This document shows positions 42,837 through 51,215 of a stretch of 64,000 nt of DNA, one piece after another. The DNA is taken from the NCBI RefSeq assembly GCF_000154285.1, contig NZ_DS483474.1:124001-188000 (forward strand). Reading direction: 5' to 3'. Made by a program: the position numbers and the translations under genes. The stretch is from Amedibacillus dolichus DSM 3991 (lineage in GTDB: Bacteria > Bacillota_I > Bacilli_A > Erysipelotrichales > Erysipelotrichaceae). The notes below the pieces were generated by a model that was not told the origin of the DNA, did not search any database, and saw only the letters and a program-made list of their open reading frames with translations. Within the stretch, counting starts at the first letter, position 1; each line of letters begins with the position of its first letter.

Positions 42837-43865
42837 TTATACGCGTCCTTTTTCCTTATACATTTTATCAAAGTAATTCTGATATTCACCACTCAAGATA
42901 TTTTGCCACCATTCCTTATTGTCAAGATACCATTGAATCGTCTGTTGAATACCGGTATCAAAGTTATACTTAGGAACCCAACCTAGTTCTGTTTCCAACT
43001 TAGTAGGATCAATTGCATAACGCATATCATGTCCTTTGCGATCCTCGACATACTTAATCAAACTTTCCGGCTTATTCAATGCCTTTAAAATAGTTTTCAC
43101 AACCTCAAGATTGGTACGCTCATTATGTCCTCCGACATTATAAACCTCACCGACACGGCCTTTGCGTACAATCAAATCAATCGCTACACAGTGATCATAT
43201 ACATGCAGCCAATCACGTACATTTTCTCCGGTACCGTAAACCGGTAGGCTTTCATTCGCAAGCGCTCTTGATATCATCAACGGAATCAGCTTTTCCGGAA
43301 AATGATATGGTCCGTAATTGTTGGAACAACGAGAAATCGTTACCGGAAGTCCATAAGTTCTATGATATGCCAAAACAAACAAATCCGCACTTGCCTTTGC
43401 ACTGGAATACGGGCTTGAAGTATGCAGTGGTGTGGTTTCGGTAAAGAATAAATCCGGACGATCAAGTGGGAGATCACCATACACCTCGTCTGTGGATACC
43501 TGATGATAACGAGTAATGCCATATTTCACACAAGCATCTAACAAGGTGGTCGTTCCCATAACATTTGTTTTCACAAAGATTTCCGGATCTTCAATTGAGC
43601 GATCCACATGACTTTCTGCCGCAAAATTTACTACGACATCAAATTTTTCCTTTTCAAACAGATCAAAGATAAACTCACGATCGGCAATATCTCCCTTGAT
43701 AAATTTATAGTTTGGCTTATCCTCAACCGGCTTACATGTTTCTAAATTTCCGGCATAGGTCAGCTTATCCAAATTTACGATCATATCATCAGGATAGTTT
43801 TCTACCATATAATGCACAAAGTTACCGCCGATAAATCCGGCTCCTCCGGTTACTAAAAATCTCAT
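42837..43865 (-). CDS. rmlB: dTDP-glucose 4,6-dehydratase
   Basis: This 342-residue SDR enzyme carries GGAGFIGGNFV, VNFAAESHVDRSI, the catalytic YSSAKAS, and RDWLHVYDHC motifs. AGGAGGAAG precedes the ATG, which starts just beyond the rmlC stop. It converts dTDP-glucose to the 4-keto-6-deoxy sugar. Confidence 0.95.
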   Translation of the reverse strand: MRFLVTGGAGFIGGNFVHYMVENYPDDMIVNLDKLTYAGNLETCKPVEDKPNYKFIKGDIADREFIFDLFEKEKFDVVVNFAAESHVDRSIEDPEIFVKTNVMGTTTLLDACVKYGITRYHQVSTDEVYGDLPLDRPDLFFTETTPLHTSSPYSSAKASADLFVLAYHRTYGLPVTISRCSNNYGPYHFPEKLIPLMISRALANESLPVYGTGENVRDWLHVYDHCVAIDLIVRKGRVGEVYNVGGHNERTNLEVVKTILKALNKPESLIKYVEDRKGHDMRYAIDPTKLETELGWVPKYNFDTGIQQTIQWYLDNKEWWQNILSGEYQNYFDKMYKEKGRV

Positions 43866-43866
43866 C

Positions 43867-44442
43867 TTACGCTTCCTCCTTATAAACGAATTGATTATTG
43901 GCATCTTCTAAAGTAGGTCCATGCGCATCTTTTTCACTCAATACCGGTTCAATCCCATTCAGCAATGAACCCCAATCGACATTTACGCTAGGATCATCGT
44001 ATCGCATACCACCCTCGGATTCCTTATTATAAACATTATCTACCTTATAGCGAAATTCCACATCATCGCTGATTGTTAAAAAACCATGTGCAAAGCCTTG
44101 TGGGATAAAGAACTGACGATGATTTTCCGCAGTTAATTCCACCGAAACCCATTCTCCATAGGTAGGACTTCCTTTGCGAATATCCACTGCTACATCAATG
44201 ACTGCTCCTTTGGTGCAAGATACTAATTTGGACTGTGCATAGGGAGGATTTTGCCAATGCAAACCACGAAGTGTTCCTTTTTGGGCACTGAATGACATAT
44301 TATCCTGTACAAATTCTACATCAATTCCAAGCTCTGCATATTTAGGCTTGGAATATGTTTCACTAAAATATCCGCGATGATCTCCGAATACATCGGTTTC
44401 GATAATTAAAACACCGGGTATTTTTGTTTTTATAGCTTTCAT
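43867..44442 (-). CDS. rmlC: dTDP-4-dehydrorhamnose 3,5-epimerase
   Basis: The 191-residue cupin enzyme has [32 protein letters not shown] and [10 protein letters not shown], the RmlC active-site segments. It overlaps rmlA by 4 bases. Confidence 0.95.
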   Translation of the reverse strand: MKAIKTKIPGVLIIETDVFGDHRGYFSETYSKPKYAELGIDVEFVQDNMSFSAQKGTLRGLHWQNPPYAQSKLVSCTKGAVIDVAVDIRKGSPTYGEWVSVELTAENHRQFFIPQGFAHGFLTISDDVEFRYKVDNVYNKESEGGMRYDDPSVNVDWGSLLNGIEPVLSEKDAHGPTLEDANNQFVYKEEA

Positions 44443-45332
44443 TCTTTCACTCCTTTATCAATATATTTACGATCCATGATTTTTTTCAAATAAGCACCGT
44501 ATTGATTTTTCTTATATACCTCGTAGGTTGCCTCTAACTGCTTACGATCGATCCAGCCGTTGTCATAAGCAATTTCTTCTAGACAGGCAATCTTTCGATG
44601 CTGATGCTCCTCAATCGTTTTTACAAAGTTGGTCGCATCTACCAAGGATTCATGCGTTCCCGTATCTAGCCAAGTAAAACCATCACCTAAAAGACTTACA
44701 CTTAATTCATTATTTTCTAAATATATTCGATTCAAATCGGTGATTTCCAACTCTCCACGTGCACTTGGCTGTAATCCTTTCGCATATTCAACAACACGAT
44801 TATCATAGAAATATAACCCTGTAACAGCATAATTGGATTTTGGCACTGTCGGTTTTTCTTCTAAAGAAACAGCCTTGCCTTCCGCATTAAATTCCACAAC
44901 ACCAAAGCGTTGAGGATCTTCTACATAATAGCCGAACACCGTTGCGCCGCTTTCCTTTTCCGCTGCGGTACGCAAGCGCTTGGTAAGTCCATGTCCATGG
45001 AAAATATTATCTCCCAATACCATAGCCACAGAATCCTCACCGATAAAATCCGCTCCTAAAATAAAGGCTTGTGCCAATCCATCGGGAGAAGGCTGCACCA
45101 CATAGCTTAATTCTACACCAAACTGACTTCCATTCCCTAACAACTCTTGGAAGCGAGGGGTATCATCAGGTGTGGAAATAATTAAAATCTCACGAATTCC
45201 GGCACGCATCAAAATACTCATCGGATAATAAATCATCGGTTTGTCATAAATCGGAAGTAGTTGCTTGCTGGTTACTTTGGTTAATGGATATAATCTTGTT
45301 CCACTGCCACCGGCTAAAATAATACCTTTCAT
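44439..45332 (-). CDS. rmlA: Glucose-1-phosphate thymidylyltransferase
   Basis: This 297-residue nucleotidyltransferase makes dTDP-glucose. It has the N-terminal [28 protein letters not shown], and [10 protein letters not shown] motifs. It is the first gene of rmlACBD. GGAGG precedes the ATG. The gap upstream is AT-rich and contains no recognised regulatory RNA. Confidence 0.95.
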   Translation of the reverse strand: MKGIILAGGSGTRLYPLTKVTSKQLLPIYDKPMIYYPMSILMRAGIREILIISTPDDTPRFQELLGNGSQFGVELSYVVQPSPDGLAQAFILGADFIGEDSVAMVLGDNIFHGHGLTKRLRTAAEKESGATVFGYYVEDPQRFGVVEFNAEGKAVSLEEKPTVPKSNYAVTGLYFYDNRVVEYAKGLQPSARGELEITDLNRIYLENNELSVSLLGDGFTWLDTGTHESLVDATNFVKTIEEHQHRKIACLEEIAYDNGWIDRKQLEATYEVYKKNQYGAYLKKIMDRKYIDKGVKE

Positions 45333-45552
45333 TTCATTTTCCTCCTATGAATACATAAATAGTTTCTTTATGTAGGCAAGTTCAGTATAAACCATTACGT
45401 AACGTCAGAGTCAACGGATTTTATGAAATTCCTATCTAATTCTTCTTTTATATTGTCATTTTAAATCTCTGTTTTATTTTATGCTTACTTACTGCCTGAT
45501 TTTTTATTGCATATCCTTAACAATATTGCTTCTTGCTTTGAAAAACGGATAT

Positions 45553-45583
45553 AAAAAACAGTCGATCATAACAATCAACTGCT
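45553..45583 (-). terminator. Terminator of the toxin-antitoxin locus
   Basis: On the minus strand CAGTTGAT (45581-45574) pairs with ATCGACTG (45566-45559, one G-T pair), followed by six T. It lies about 35 bases beyond the toxin 3' end. Confidence 0.7.
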
Positions 45584-45616
45584 TATTCTCACACTATATG
45601 ACATATTCTTCTCGTA

Positions 45617-45760
45617 TTAAATTTTCTTTAACTGTTCACTTATATCACGACCGCCATACATGACAGTAACGATACGCACAACCTTTTCTTCCAAGTAAGG
45701 AATATATAAAATAACGAAGTTATCTATCGAAAGAACTCGCATACCTCGACGATGCCACAG
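45617..45760 (-). pseudogene. C-terminal part of an IS-interrupted RelE/ParE-type toxin
   Basis: On the minus strand, from the duplicated CTG, the frame reads WHRRGMRVLSIDNFV and ends with RIVTVMYGGRDISEQLKKI, a typical RelE/ParE C-terminus. It has no start and is separated from its N-terminal part (47089-47268) by the IS. Joining the parts through a single CTG gives 106 codons. Confidence 0.85.
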
Positions 45761-45862
45761 TTTGATGCTAGAATAAAAACCGTATCAGTTAAATGTGAGA
45801 GTTAAAGCATCTTATGGTATACTGTCATAAATTATTAACACAGAAAGAAGAGGAATTTAATT

Positions 45863-46153
45863 ATGGCTAAACCTACATTTACAGATGAATTTAAACAAGG
45901 AGTTGTTCAGTATGTACTTGATCATCCTGATGAATCTAAACTTTCTATTGCTAAACGTTTTGACATTGCTGACAGTACTGTTCATAAATGGGTGAAAGAT
46001 GCTGATAAAAATAATGGTACTATTGTTTCCAGAGGTTCTGGTAATTTCTCTAGTGATGAAGCTAAAGAAATTGCTCGTTTGCGTAAGGAGCTTAAAGATA
46101 CACAGGATGCGCTTGATGTCTTAAAAAAGGCTATTGGCATACTGGGAAAATAA
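45863..46153 (+). CDS. IS3-family transposase OrfA
   Basis: This 96-residue protein has an N-terminal helix-turn-helix (SIAKRFDIADSTVHKWVKD, about 33-51) and a C-terminal leucine-zipper-like coiled coil (IARLRKELKDTQDALDVLKKA). The heptamer A-AAA-AAG at 46123-46129, in the TTA AAA AAG register, is ideal for a -1 frameshift; after slipping, translation reads GYWHTGKITKQELYYQ and continues into OrfB without a stop. Confidence 0.88.
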   Translation: MAKPTFTDEFKQGVVQYVLDHPDESKLSIAKRFDIADSTVHKWVKDADKNNGTIVSRGSGNFSSDEAKEIARLRKELKDTQDALDVLKKAIGILGK

Positions 46154-46221
46154 CGAAACAGGAACTTTATTATCAAATCAAAATAAAAAAGCAGAATGAT
46201 AATAATGCTTCGATTTCCGGT

Positions 46222-47040
46222 ATGCTCGATAAACTTAATGTCAGTAAATCAGGATATTATGATTATGTTAACAGAAAACCTTCTAAACAAAAAGTTAGAA
46301 AACAGGAACTCAGTAAAAAAATAAAAGCAATTCATGAAGAATCACATGAAATTTATGGAGCACCGAAAATAACTGTAAAACTGAATCAGTCAGGAATAAA
46401 AGTCAGCGAAAAATATGTGGGCAATATTATGCGTGAGATGGGTATTAAAGCCCATTATATCAGACCATGCACAATAACCACTAAGGACTGTGATTTTTCA
46501 TCAAAACTGAAGAATATTCTAAAACGTAATTTCAATCCTGAAAAGCCGAATTCAGCCTGGTGTACAGATATAACCTATATTTGGACACAGGAAGAAGGAT
46601 TTGTGTATCTGACAAGTATAATGGATTTATACTCAAGAAAAATAATAGCTTGGAAACTAACAAAAACAATGGAAGTAGAGGAAGTATTAAAATGTCTGGA
46701 AGAAGCAAAAAGGAGGAGAAAAACAGATAATCCGGTAGTAATACACAGTGACAGAGGTGTTCAATTCACATCAAAAAAATACTATAATCTAACGGTAGGA
46801 ATGATCGGCAGTTACTCTAAAAAAGGGAATCCATGGGATAATGCATGCATAGAATCATTTCATGCATTGATAAAAAGAGAATGGCTAAACAGAAAAAAGA
46901 TAAATGACTATTCAGAAGCTTATCAGATGGTATTTGAATACATAGAAGGATTTTACAATACAGTAAGAATACATTCTCATTGTGATTACCAATCTCCAAA
47001 CAAATATGAAAAAAACTACTACCAGAATAATTTAAACTAA
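46222..47040 (+). CDS. IS3-family transposase OrfB (DDE integrase core)
   Basis: The 272 residues from ATG 46222 have the HTH_21 segment (IKAIHEESHEIYGAPKITV) and the rve catalytic residues: D in WCTDITY (near 115), D in HSDRGVQF (near 175), and E in ESFHALIKRE (near 209). I count 33 residues between the second D and the E, where 35 is more usual. The frame is open upstream into orfA, so the working product is probably the frameshift fusion OrfAB. No stops or shifts are seen, so the element may be active. Confidence 0.9.
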   Translation: MLDKLNVSKSGYYDYVNRKPSKQKVRKQELSKKIKAIHEESHEIYGAPKITVKLNQSGIKVSEKYVGNIMREMGIKAHYIRPCTITTKDCDFSSKLKNILKRNFNPEKPNSAWCTDITYIWTQEEGFVYLTSIMDLYSRKIIAWKLTKTMEVEEVLKCLEEAKRRRKTDNPVVIHSDRGVQFTSKKYYNLTVGMIGSYSKKGNPWDNACIESFHALIKREWLNRKKINDYSEAYQMVFEYIEGFYNTVRIHSHCDYQSPNKYEKNYYQNNLN

Positions 47041-47088
47041 AAATTGAAAATTCTTATATTTTAGTTGTCCGAAATCTTGACATAGTAC

Positions 47089-47268
47089 CAGTTCCTTTTC
47101 ATAACGGCGATAACGTTCCGGTAATTCATCAAGGGATAGAATAGCCTTCCATAATCGTTTGATTTGCTTTTCTGCAATTGCAGGTGCACACAAATCCATT
47201 TTAATATAAAGAAAGATATTCCTTAAATCTCTGTCGGCTTTTTCTGTTAATTCTACTGCAAATTTCAT
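47089..47268 (-). pseudogene. N-terminal part of an IS-interrupted RelE/ParE-type toxin
   Basis: Codons 1-60 read MKFAVELTEKADRDLRNI... and ...SLDELPERYRRYEKEL, a typical RelE/ParE N-terminus. Beyond the CTG codon at 47091-47089 the frame enters IS DNA and stops at 47032. The catalytic C-terminal half is on the far side of the IS, so the toxin is inactivated. The ATG overlaps the antitoxin stop by 4 bases. Confidence 0.85.
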
Positions 47269-47570
47269 AAATCAAAATCTTTTTGCATTTCGGCAAATGC
47301 CTGTTTTGCGGGCTTTGTTCTTCCTGCCAAAATATCCGCATATCCTTTTTCAAGCTCTGCATTCAATCCCTCTTCATTAAGCGACTCCATGCAGACAGGG
47401 TTTTCATACGGCAATCGCACTTCAAAAGGAAGTCCTTTTTTTAAAACAATCTGTTTAAAAAACATATCAATCGCATTAGAGGTAGGAATACCAAGTGCAG
47501 ATAATATGGTTTCTGCCTGTTCCTTTAATACAGGGTCAATTCTTGCATATACGCTTGCTGATTTTGCCAT
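47265..47570 (-). CDS. RelB/DinJ-family antitoxin
   Basis: The 101-residue protein has the ribbon-helix-helix start (ASVYARIDPVLKEQAETIL), then LGIPTSNAIDMFFKQIVLKKGLPFEV, the RelB/DinJ signature, and a toxin-wrapping tail. The ATG at 47570 follows AAAGGAG; an upstream ATG would overlap that site. It is intact although the toxin is split. Confidence 0.9.
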   Translation of the reverse strand: MAKSASVYARIDPVLKEQAETILSALGIPTSNAIDMFFKQIVLKKGLPFEVRLPYENPVCMESLNEEGLNAELEKGYADILAGRTKPAKQAFAEMQKDFDL

Positions 47571-47717
47571 AACAACGACTCCTTTCATAGAAACAGTGTT
47601 TCTCTTTCTATGTTCATTATACTGTGATGTATTGATATAAGCAATACACTTTTATATGCAAACAAGCTACCAATCTACCTTCCTTAACGAATAATAGCTA
47701 CCGCAAGCTATCATTCT

Positions 47718-48881
47718 TTATTTTTCACAAATAAATACACCTGCTTCTTTTGTTATATAAATAGCACCCTCCTGCTCAATTTTTGCTTCTATAAAGCTTT
47801 TAAATTCCTCCATACGCTCTGCCAGCATATCCATTTGATTACCATGACAGCTCATGATATAAGAAAATAATGCCTGTGCATCATCTACCGATAAAGCATC
47901 TTTATATAATCGCTTCTCCGCCTTTGAAAAATATCGTTTCAATATTTCTTCCCCGTTTTCCAAACCGAAGATTTGCGGCAAGCTGCGATCGGACAGTGTA
48001 ATCTGTTCATCAAACTCTTTCACAAGCTGATTGATTTCCTGCATGTGTCGCTTACTATATGTACTGCAATAGAAATGTCCGCCTTTTTTTAATACCCTGT
48101 GAATTTCCTTTAAACCGGCTGTTACATCATTCAAATAAAAAAGCATGTGATTGGCAATCATCGCATCAAAGTATTCCTGTTTAAAAGGAATGCTGTTGGC
48201 ATCAATCTGCATATAGTTAAAAGCTTCTCCCAGCACCTTACGTGTGGACTCCAACATACCCTGCGAAATATCCGATAAAAAGATTTCCTTATTACGCATA
48301 TTGAGTGGCTGCTGCTTCCAAAGTTCTCCCGATCCACACCCCAGTTCCAATATACGATGCGCTTCTGTGAAGTCGATTTGCTGATACAACCAGTTAAACC
48401 AACCTTGTGAATTTTGAGAAAAGCGCTCATGTAGGGAAATACGAATCGACAAATGTCGTTCATCACGATAATGCTCGATAATTTTTTCTTCTTCGGTATT
48501 CAGCTGTAATACCGAAACCATTTTATCCCACGTAAAACTTCCTTGCCGTAACAGCTGTTTGGTTTGCACAAGCGAATCCTTTAAAAGCTGCGCATGACGG
48601 ATTTTCTTATCCAACAAATCAATTTGCAGCTGTAAAGATTCCTCCATTGCTGTATGATTGGTGTCAATATCCATCATTTTAATTTCATTTAAAGAAAAGC
48701 CCAGTTGTTTTAAGGAAATGATGCGCTGTAAACGAATAAAATCATCTTCACTGTATTTTCGATATCCGTTTTCCATGATAAAGGAAGGCTTCAAAAGCCC
48801 TTGTTTATCGTAGTAGCGTATCGTTCTTTCCGTAACATTGGCTAGACGTGCAAATTGTCCGGTGGTAAAATAGCTTTTCAT
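47718..48881 (-). CDS. MerR-family regulator fused to a SAM-dependent methyltransferase domain
   Basis: The 387-residue product has an N-terminal MerR domain (about 1-105: TTGQFARLANVTERTIRYYDKQGLL, then a coiled-coil dimerisation helix) and a C-terminal class I methyltransferase domain (about 175-300: RILELGCGSGELW, FLSDISQGML, and ALKEIHRVLKKGGHFY-like LKEIHRVLKKGG). It might respond to or modify a small molecule such as a drug or metal compound; no neighbouring target is evident. The ATG at 48881 lies only 6 bases after a TATAAT and has no ribosome site, suggesting a leaderless mRNA. A longer in-frame start would remove the promoter. Confidence 0.88.
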   Translation of the reverse strand: MKSYFTTGQFARLANVTERTIRYYDKQGLLKPSFIMENGYRKYSEDDFIRLQRIISLKQLGFSLNEIKMMDIDTNHTAMEESLQLQIDLLDKKIRHAQLLKDSLVQTKQLLRQGSFTWDKMVSVLQLNTEEEKIIEHYRDERHLSIRISLHERFSQNSQGWFNWLYQQIDFTEAHRILELGCGSGELWKQQPLNMRNKEIFLSDISQGMLESTRKVLGEAFNYMQIDANSIPFKQEYFDAMIANHMLFYLNDVTAGLKEIHRVLKKGGHFYCSTYSKRHMQEINQLVKEFDEQITLSDRSLPQIFGLENGEEILKRYFSKAEKRLYKDALSVDDAQALFSYIMSCHGNQMDMLAERMEEFKSFIEAKIEQEGAIYITKEAGVFICEK

Positions 48882-48883
48882 AT

Positions 48884-48915
48884 CGCTATTATAGCGTATT
48901 TCACTAGAGAAATAC
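48884..48915 (-). promoter_or_regulatory. Promoter and operator dyads of the MerR fusion gene
   Basis: TATAAT lies at 48893-48888 (minus) within the perfect odd palindrome CGCTAT-T-ATAGCG (48884-48896). Directly upstream is a second dyad, GTATTTC (48896-48902) and GAAATAC (48909-48915). MerR proteins bind dyads between -35 and -10, so autoregulation is likely. No good -35 was found. Confidence 0.5.
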
Positions 48916-49175
48916 AGAAAAGACAATATTGTTTTTATTGATAAGCTTTCGAGTACGAAATGTTTTCACAGACTTTTTATCTTAAAAATAGACTGCCGGC
49001 TGAATATCGTTTTTTCTTTTCAAAGCAAACAAGAAAAAATACAATCCGATTGGTGCTGGATCAGACAAGATTGTTGGTTAAGCAAAACAGTTTTCTATCA
49101 TATGTATAGCATCACTATATTTTTATGATTCCATCTTAACTAAGAATATTATAAAATCCATTATATAATATATAC

Positions 49176-49204
49176 TTTACATTATGTAATTTATAATATA
49201 TAAT
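49176..49204 (+). promoter_or_regulatory. Promoter of the XRE gene with overlapping dyad
   Basis: TTTACA (49176-49181) and TATAAT (49199-49204) are 17 bases apart, a near-consensus promoter. The odd palindrome TTACAT-T-ATGTAA (49177-49189) covers the -35 and is a candidate operator for autorepression. The stretch from 48916 to 49175 has no recognisable gene. Confidence 0.6.
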
Positions 49205-49238
49205 AAATATGTAAAAGAAAGGAGCAATACATAGCATT

Positions 49239-49448
49239 GTGAAGAATAAAAGAATAAAAATAGCCAGACTTGAATGCGATATGAGCCAAGAAGATTTAGC
49301 AAAGGCAGTAGGTGCAACACGTCAAACCATCGGGTTGATCGAAGCAGGTAATTATAATCCTTCGCTTAAACTTTGTTTAGCCATCTGTAAAGCACTTAAT
49401 AAAACTTTAGACGATTTATTTTGGGAGGAACAACATGAAAATAAATAA
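49239..49448 (+). CDS. XRE-family (Cro/CI-type) transcriptional regulator
   Basis: The 69-residue protein is a single helix-turn-helix domain: MSQEDLAKAVGATRQTIGL is the recognition core, and ALNKTLDDLFWEE ends the fold. The start is GTG; AAAGGAG lies 14 bases upstream, a long spacing, and an in-frame ATT between them is an alternative start. It overlaps the membrane-protein gene by 14 bases, a common arrangement for small XRE regulators of a membrane partner. Confidence 0.88.
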   Translation: MKNKRIKIARLECDMSQEDLAKAVGATRQTIGLIEAGNYNPSLKLCLAICKALNKTLDDLFWEEQHENK

Positions 49449-49920
49449 AATGAAAGACGAGCGTATCGTTCAATTAAATAACAAAATTCAAAGTGAAGCA
49501 TTTATTTTGACGATTATGATCTTAGCATTATCTATCTTTATAAAATCTTATATATTTGATATGGGTATACGAGAATATTTAATAGAATTGATTATTATGA
49601 TGGTTTCGATTGCATACCTTTCCATCAGAGGAGCTACGGTCGGTTACAGTTCAATGGATACTATATATTTTGGAAAGAAGTTCAAGATAATCGCTATCCT
49701 ACTTCTAGCAATTCTGATTACTATTTTTAACGGAATTAGAAATTATACTTTCTATGGTAAAAACTATGACGGAATATCTGATATACATTTTCTTTCTGTA
49801 ATTGGTGTTACATTTATATCTTCACTCATTTTTGTTTCTTTCCTTTTAGGTGCTGTATATTCTATTGAAAGAGTAGGACAAAAACGCCTTGAAAAACAGC
49901 TTGATAATAACGAGGAATAA
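49435..49920 (+). CDS. DUF6773-like membrane protein
   Basis: The 161-residue protein has four hydrophobic segments (about 20-40, 48-65, 83-102 and 123-148) with basic ends and no signal peptide. Its arrangement behind an XRE regulator resembles DUF6773-type proteins; the family name is from memory and the function unknown. GGGAGGAAC precedes the ATG. It is the second gene of a two-gene unit ending in a strong terminator. Confidence 0.7.
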   Translation: MKINKMKDERIVQLNNKIQSEAFILTIMILALSIFIKSYIFDMGIREYLIELIIMMVSIAYLSIRGATVGYSSMDTIYFGKKFKIIAILLLAILITIFNGIRNYTFYGKNYDGISDIHFLSVIGVTFISSLIFVSFLLGAVYSIERVGQKRLEKQLDNNEE

Positions 49921-49994
49921 ATACATTAAGCTATGATAAAGCATGGAAAGTTAATCATAACTTAGAGTAAAAGTAAATAATCATATTTATAAAA

Positions 49995-50037
49995 AAAATA
50001 GGAAACATACAGATATTCTGTATAACCTCCTATTTTT
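49995..50037. terminator. Bidirectional terminator between the XRE unit and galE
   Basis: AAAATAGGA (49995-50003) pairs with TCCTATTTT (50028-50036), and inner ATACAG/CTGTAT pairs 50007-50012 with 50018-50023. Confidence 0.8.
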
Positions 50038-50076
50038 ATTTTCCCATAGGTCAAGATGCATTTTTTCGAATATATA

Positions 50077-51078
50077 TTATTTTGTTGTCTGTAAGAAATG
50101 CCAAGCGTCCTTACACATATCCTCAAGATTTTTCTCAGCCTTCCAACCTAATTCCTTAAAGGCTTTTTCAGTGCTTGCATAGCATGTCGCAATATCACCC
50201 GGACGTCTTGGATCGATCTGATATGGCACTTCGATATCATTTACCTTTGCAAAGGTATTGACAACATCAAGTACACTATAACCGATTCCGGTTCCTAGGT
50301 TATAACAATCGACTCCGATTGGTTCCATTACCTTATTTACCGCATTCACATGTCCCTTTGCCAGATCCACTACATGAATATAATCACGAACTCCCGTTCC
50401 ATCTGGTGTGTCGTAATCATTTCCATATACATGCAGATAAGGAAGCTCTTTATTCGCAACCTTAACGATATAAGGCATCAAATTATTAGGGATATCATTT
50501 GGACTTTCTCCAAGCAAACCACTGGCATGTGCACCGATTGGATTAAAGTAGCGCAACAAAGCAATATTCCATTCATTATCGGAAATATGCAAATCACGTA
50601 AAATTCCTTCAATCAACAGCTTGGTTGTACCATAAGGATTGGTCGTCGGTCCAAGTGGGAAATCTTCAAAAATCGGAACACTTTTCGGATTTCCATACAC
50701 TGTTGCACTTGATGAGAATACCAAGCGTTTGCAGTTATGCTTTGCCATCACCTTGCATAGCGCTAAGGTACTCATAATATTGTTTTCATAATACATGATC
50801 GGCTTTTGAACAGACTCTCCAACTGCTTTATAGCCGGCAAAATGAATCGCCGCATCAATCGCATGCTCATTAAATATCGTTTCTAACGCTTCTTCATCAC
50901 AACAATCTGCTTCATAAAAAGCAGGACGTGTGCCGGTAATGCGTTCAATTTTATCCACAACATCACTTTGCGAATTGTATAAGTTATCAATAATAACGAC
51001 GTCATGTCCTGCTTCAATCAATTCCACACAGGTATGACTTCCGATAAATCCTGTACCGCCGGTAACTAAAATTTTCAT
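50077..51078 (-). CDS. galE: UDP-glucose 4-epimerase
   Basis: This 333-residue SDR enzyme interconverts UDP-glucose and UDP-galactose. It has GGTGFIGSHTCVEL, IDNLYNS, SSSATVYG, the catalytic YGTTKLLIE and RDYIHVVDLAKGH. AAAGGAG precedes the ATG. It is divergent from galU, giving a UDP-sugar supply pair. Confidence 0.95.
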   Translation of the reverse strand: MKILVTGGTGFIGSHTCVELIEAGHDVVIIDNLYNSQSDVVDKIERITGTRPAFYEADCCDEEALETIFNEHAIDAAIHFAGYKAVGESVQKPIMYYENNIMSTLALCKVMAKHNCKRLVFSSSATVYGNPKSVPIFEDFPLGPTTNPYGTTKLLIEGILRDLHISDNEWNIALLRYFNPIGAHASGLLGESPNDIPNNLMPYIVKVANKELPYLHVYGNDYDTPDGTGVRDYIHVVDLAKGHVNAVNKVMEPIGVDCYNLGTGIGYSVLDVVNTFAKVNDIEVPYQIDPRRPGDIATCYASTEKAFKELGWKAEKNLEDMCKDAWHFLQTTK

Positions 51079-51215
51079 AAGGTTTCTCCTTTTACATTTA
51101 CTTTTTTATTATAAGCCACCGATATCCGTTTTTCAATATCTTTATAGATACCTATCTTTCTCATTCTATGCTATACTACTATATAGAAAGATGAAAAGAG
51201 AGGAATCAAAAAATC

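Larger units (their letters stand above)
45761..47088 (+). mobile_element. Intact IS3-family insertion sequence, about 1.33 kb
   Basis: The element carries orfA (45863-46153) and orfB (46222-47040). It is bounded by a 3-base direct repeat CAG (45758-45760 and 47089-47091), extendable to CAGT. The ends are only imperfect inverted repeats. It interrupts a RelE-type toxin gene and transcribes opposite to it. A canonical slippery heptamer allows an OrfAB fusion. Confidence 0.88.

Noticed and set aside
45481-45663. Plus-strand reading frame of 60 codons
   Set aside because: It lies across the toxin terminator and the toxin 3' end, has no ribosome site, and resembles no family.
47693-47712. ATAGCT/AGCTAT hairpin as terminator of the MerR fusion gene
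   Set aside because: The stem is short and has no T-run on the minus strand, so it was left out of the features.
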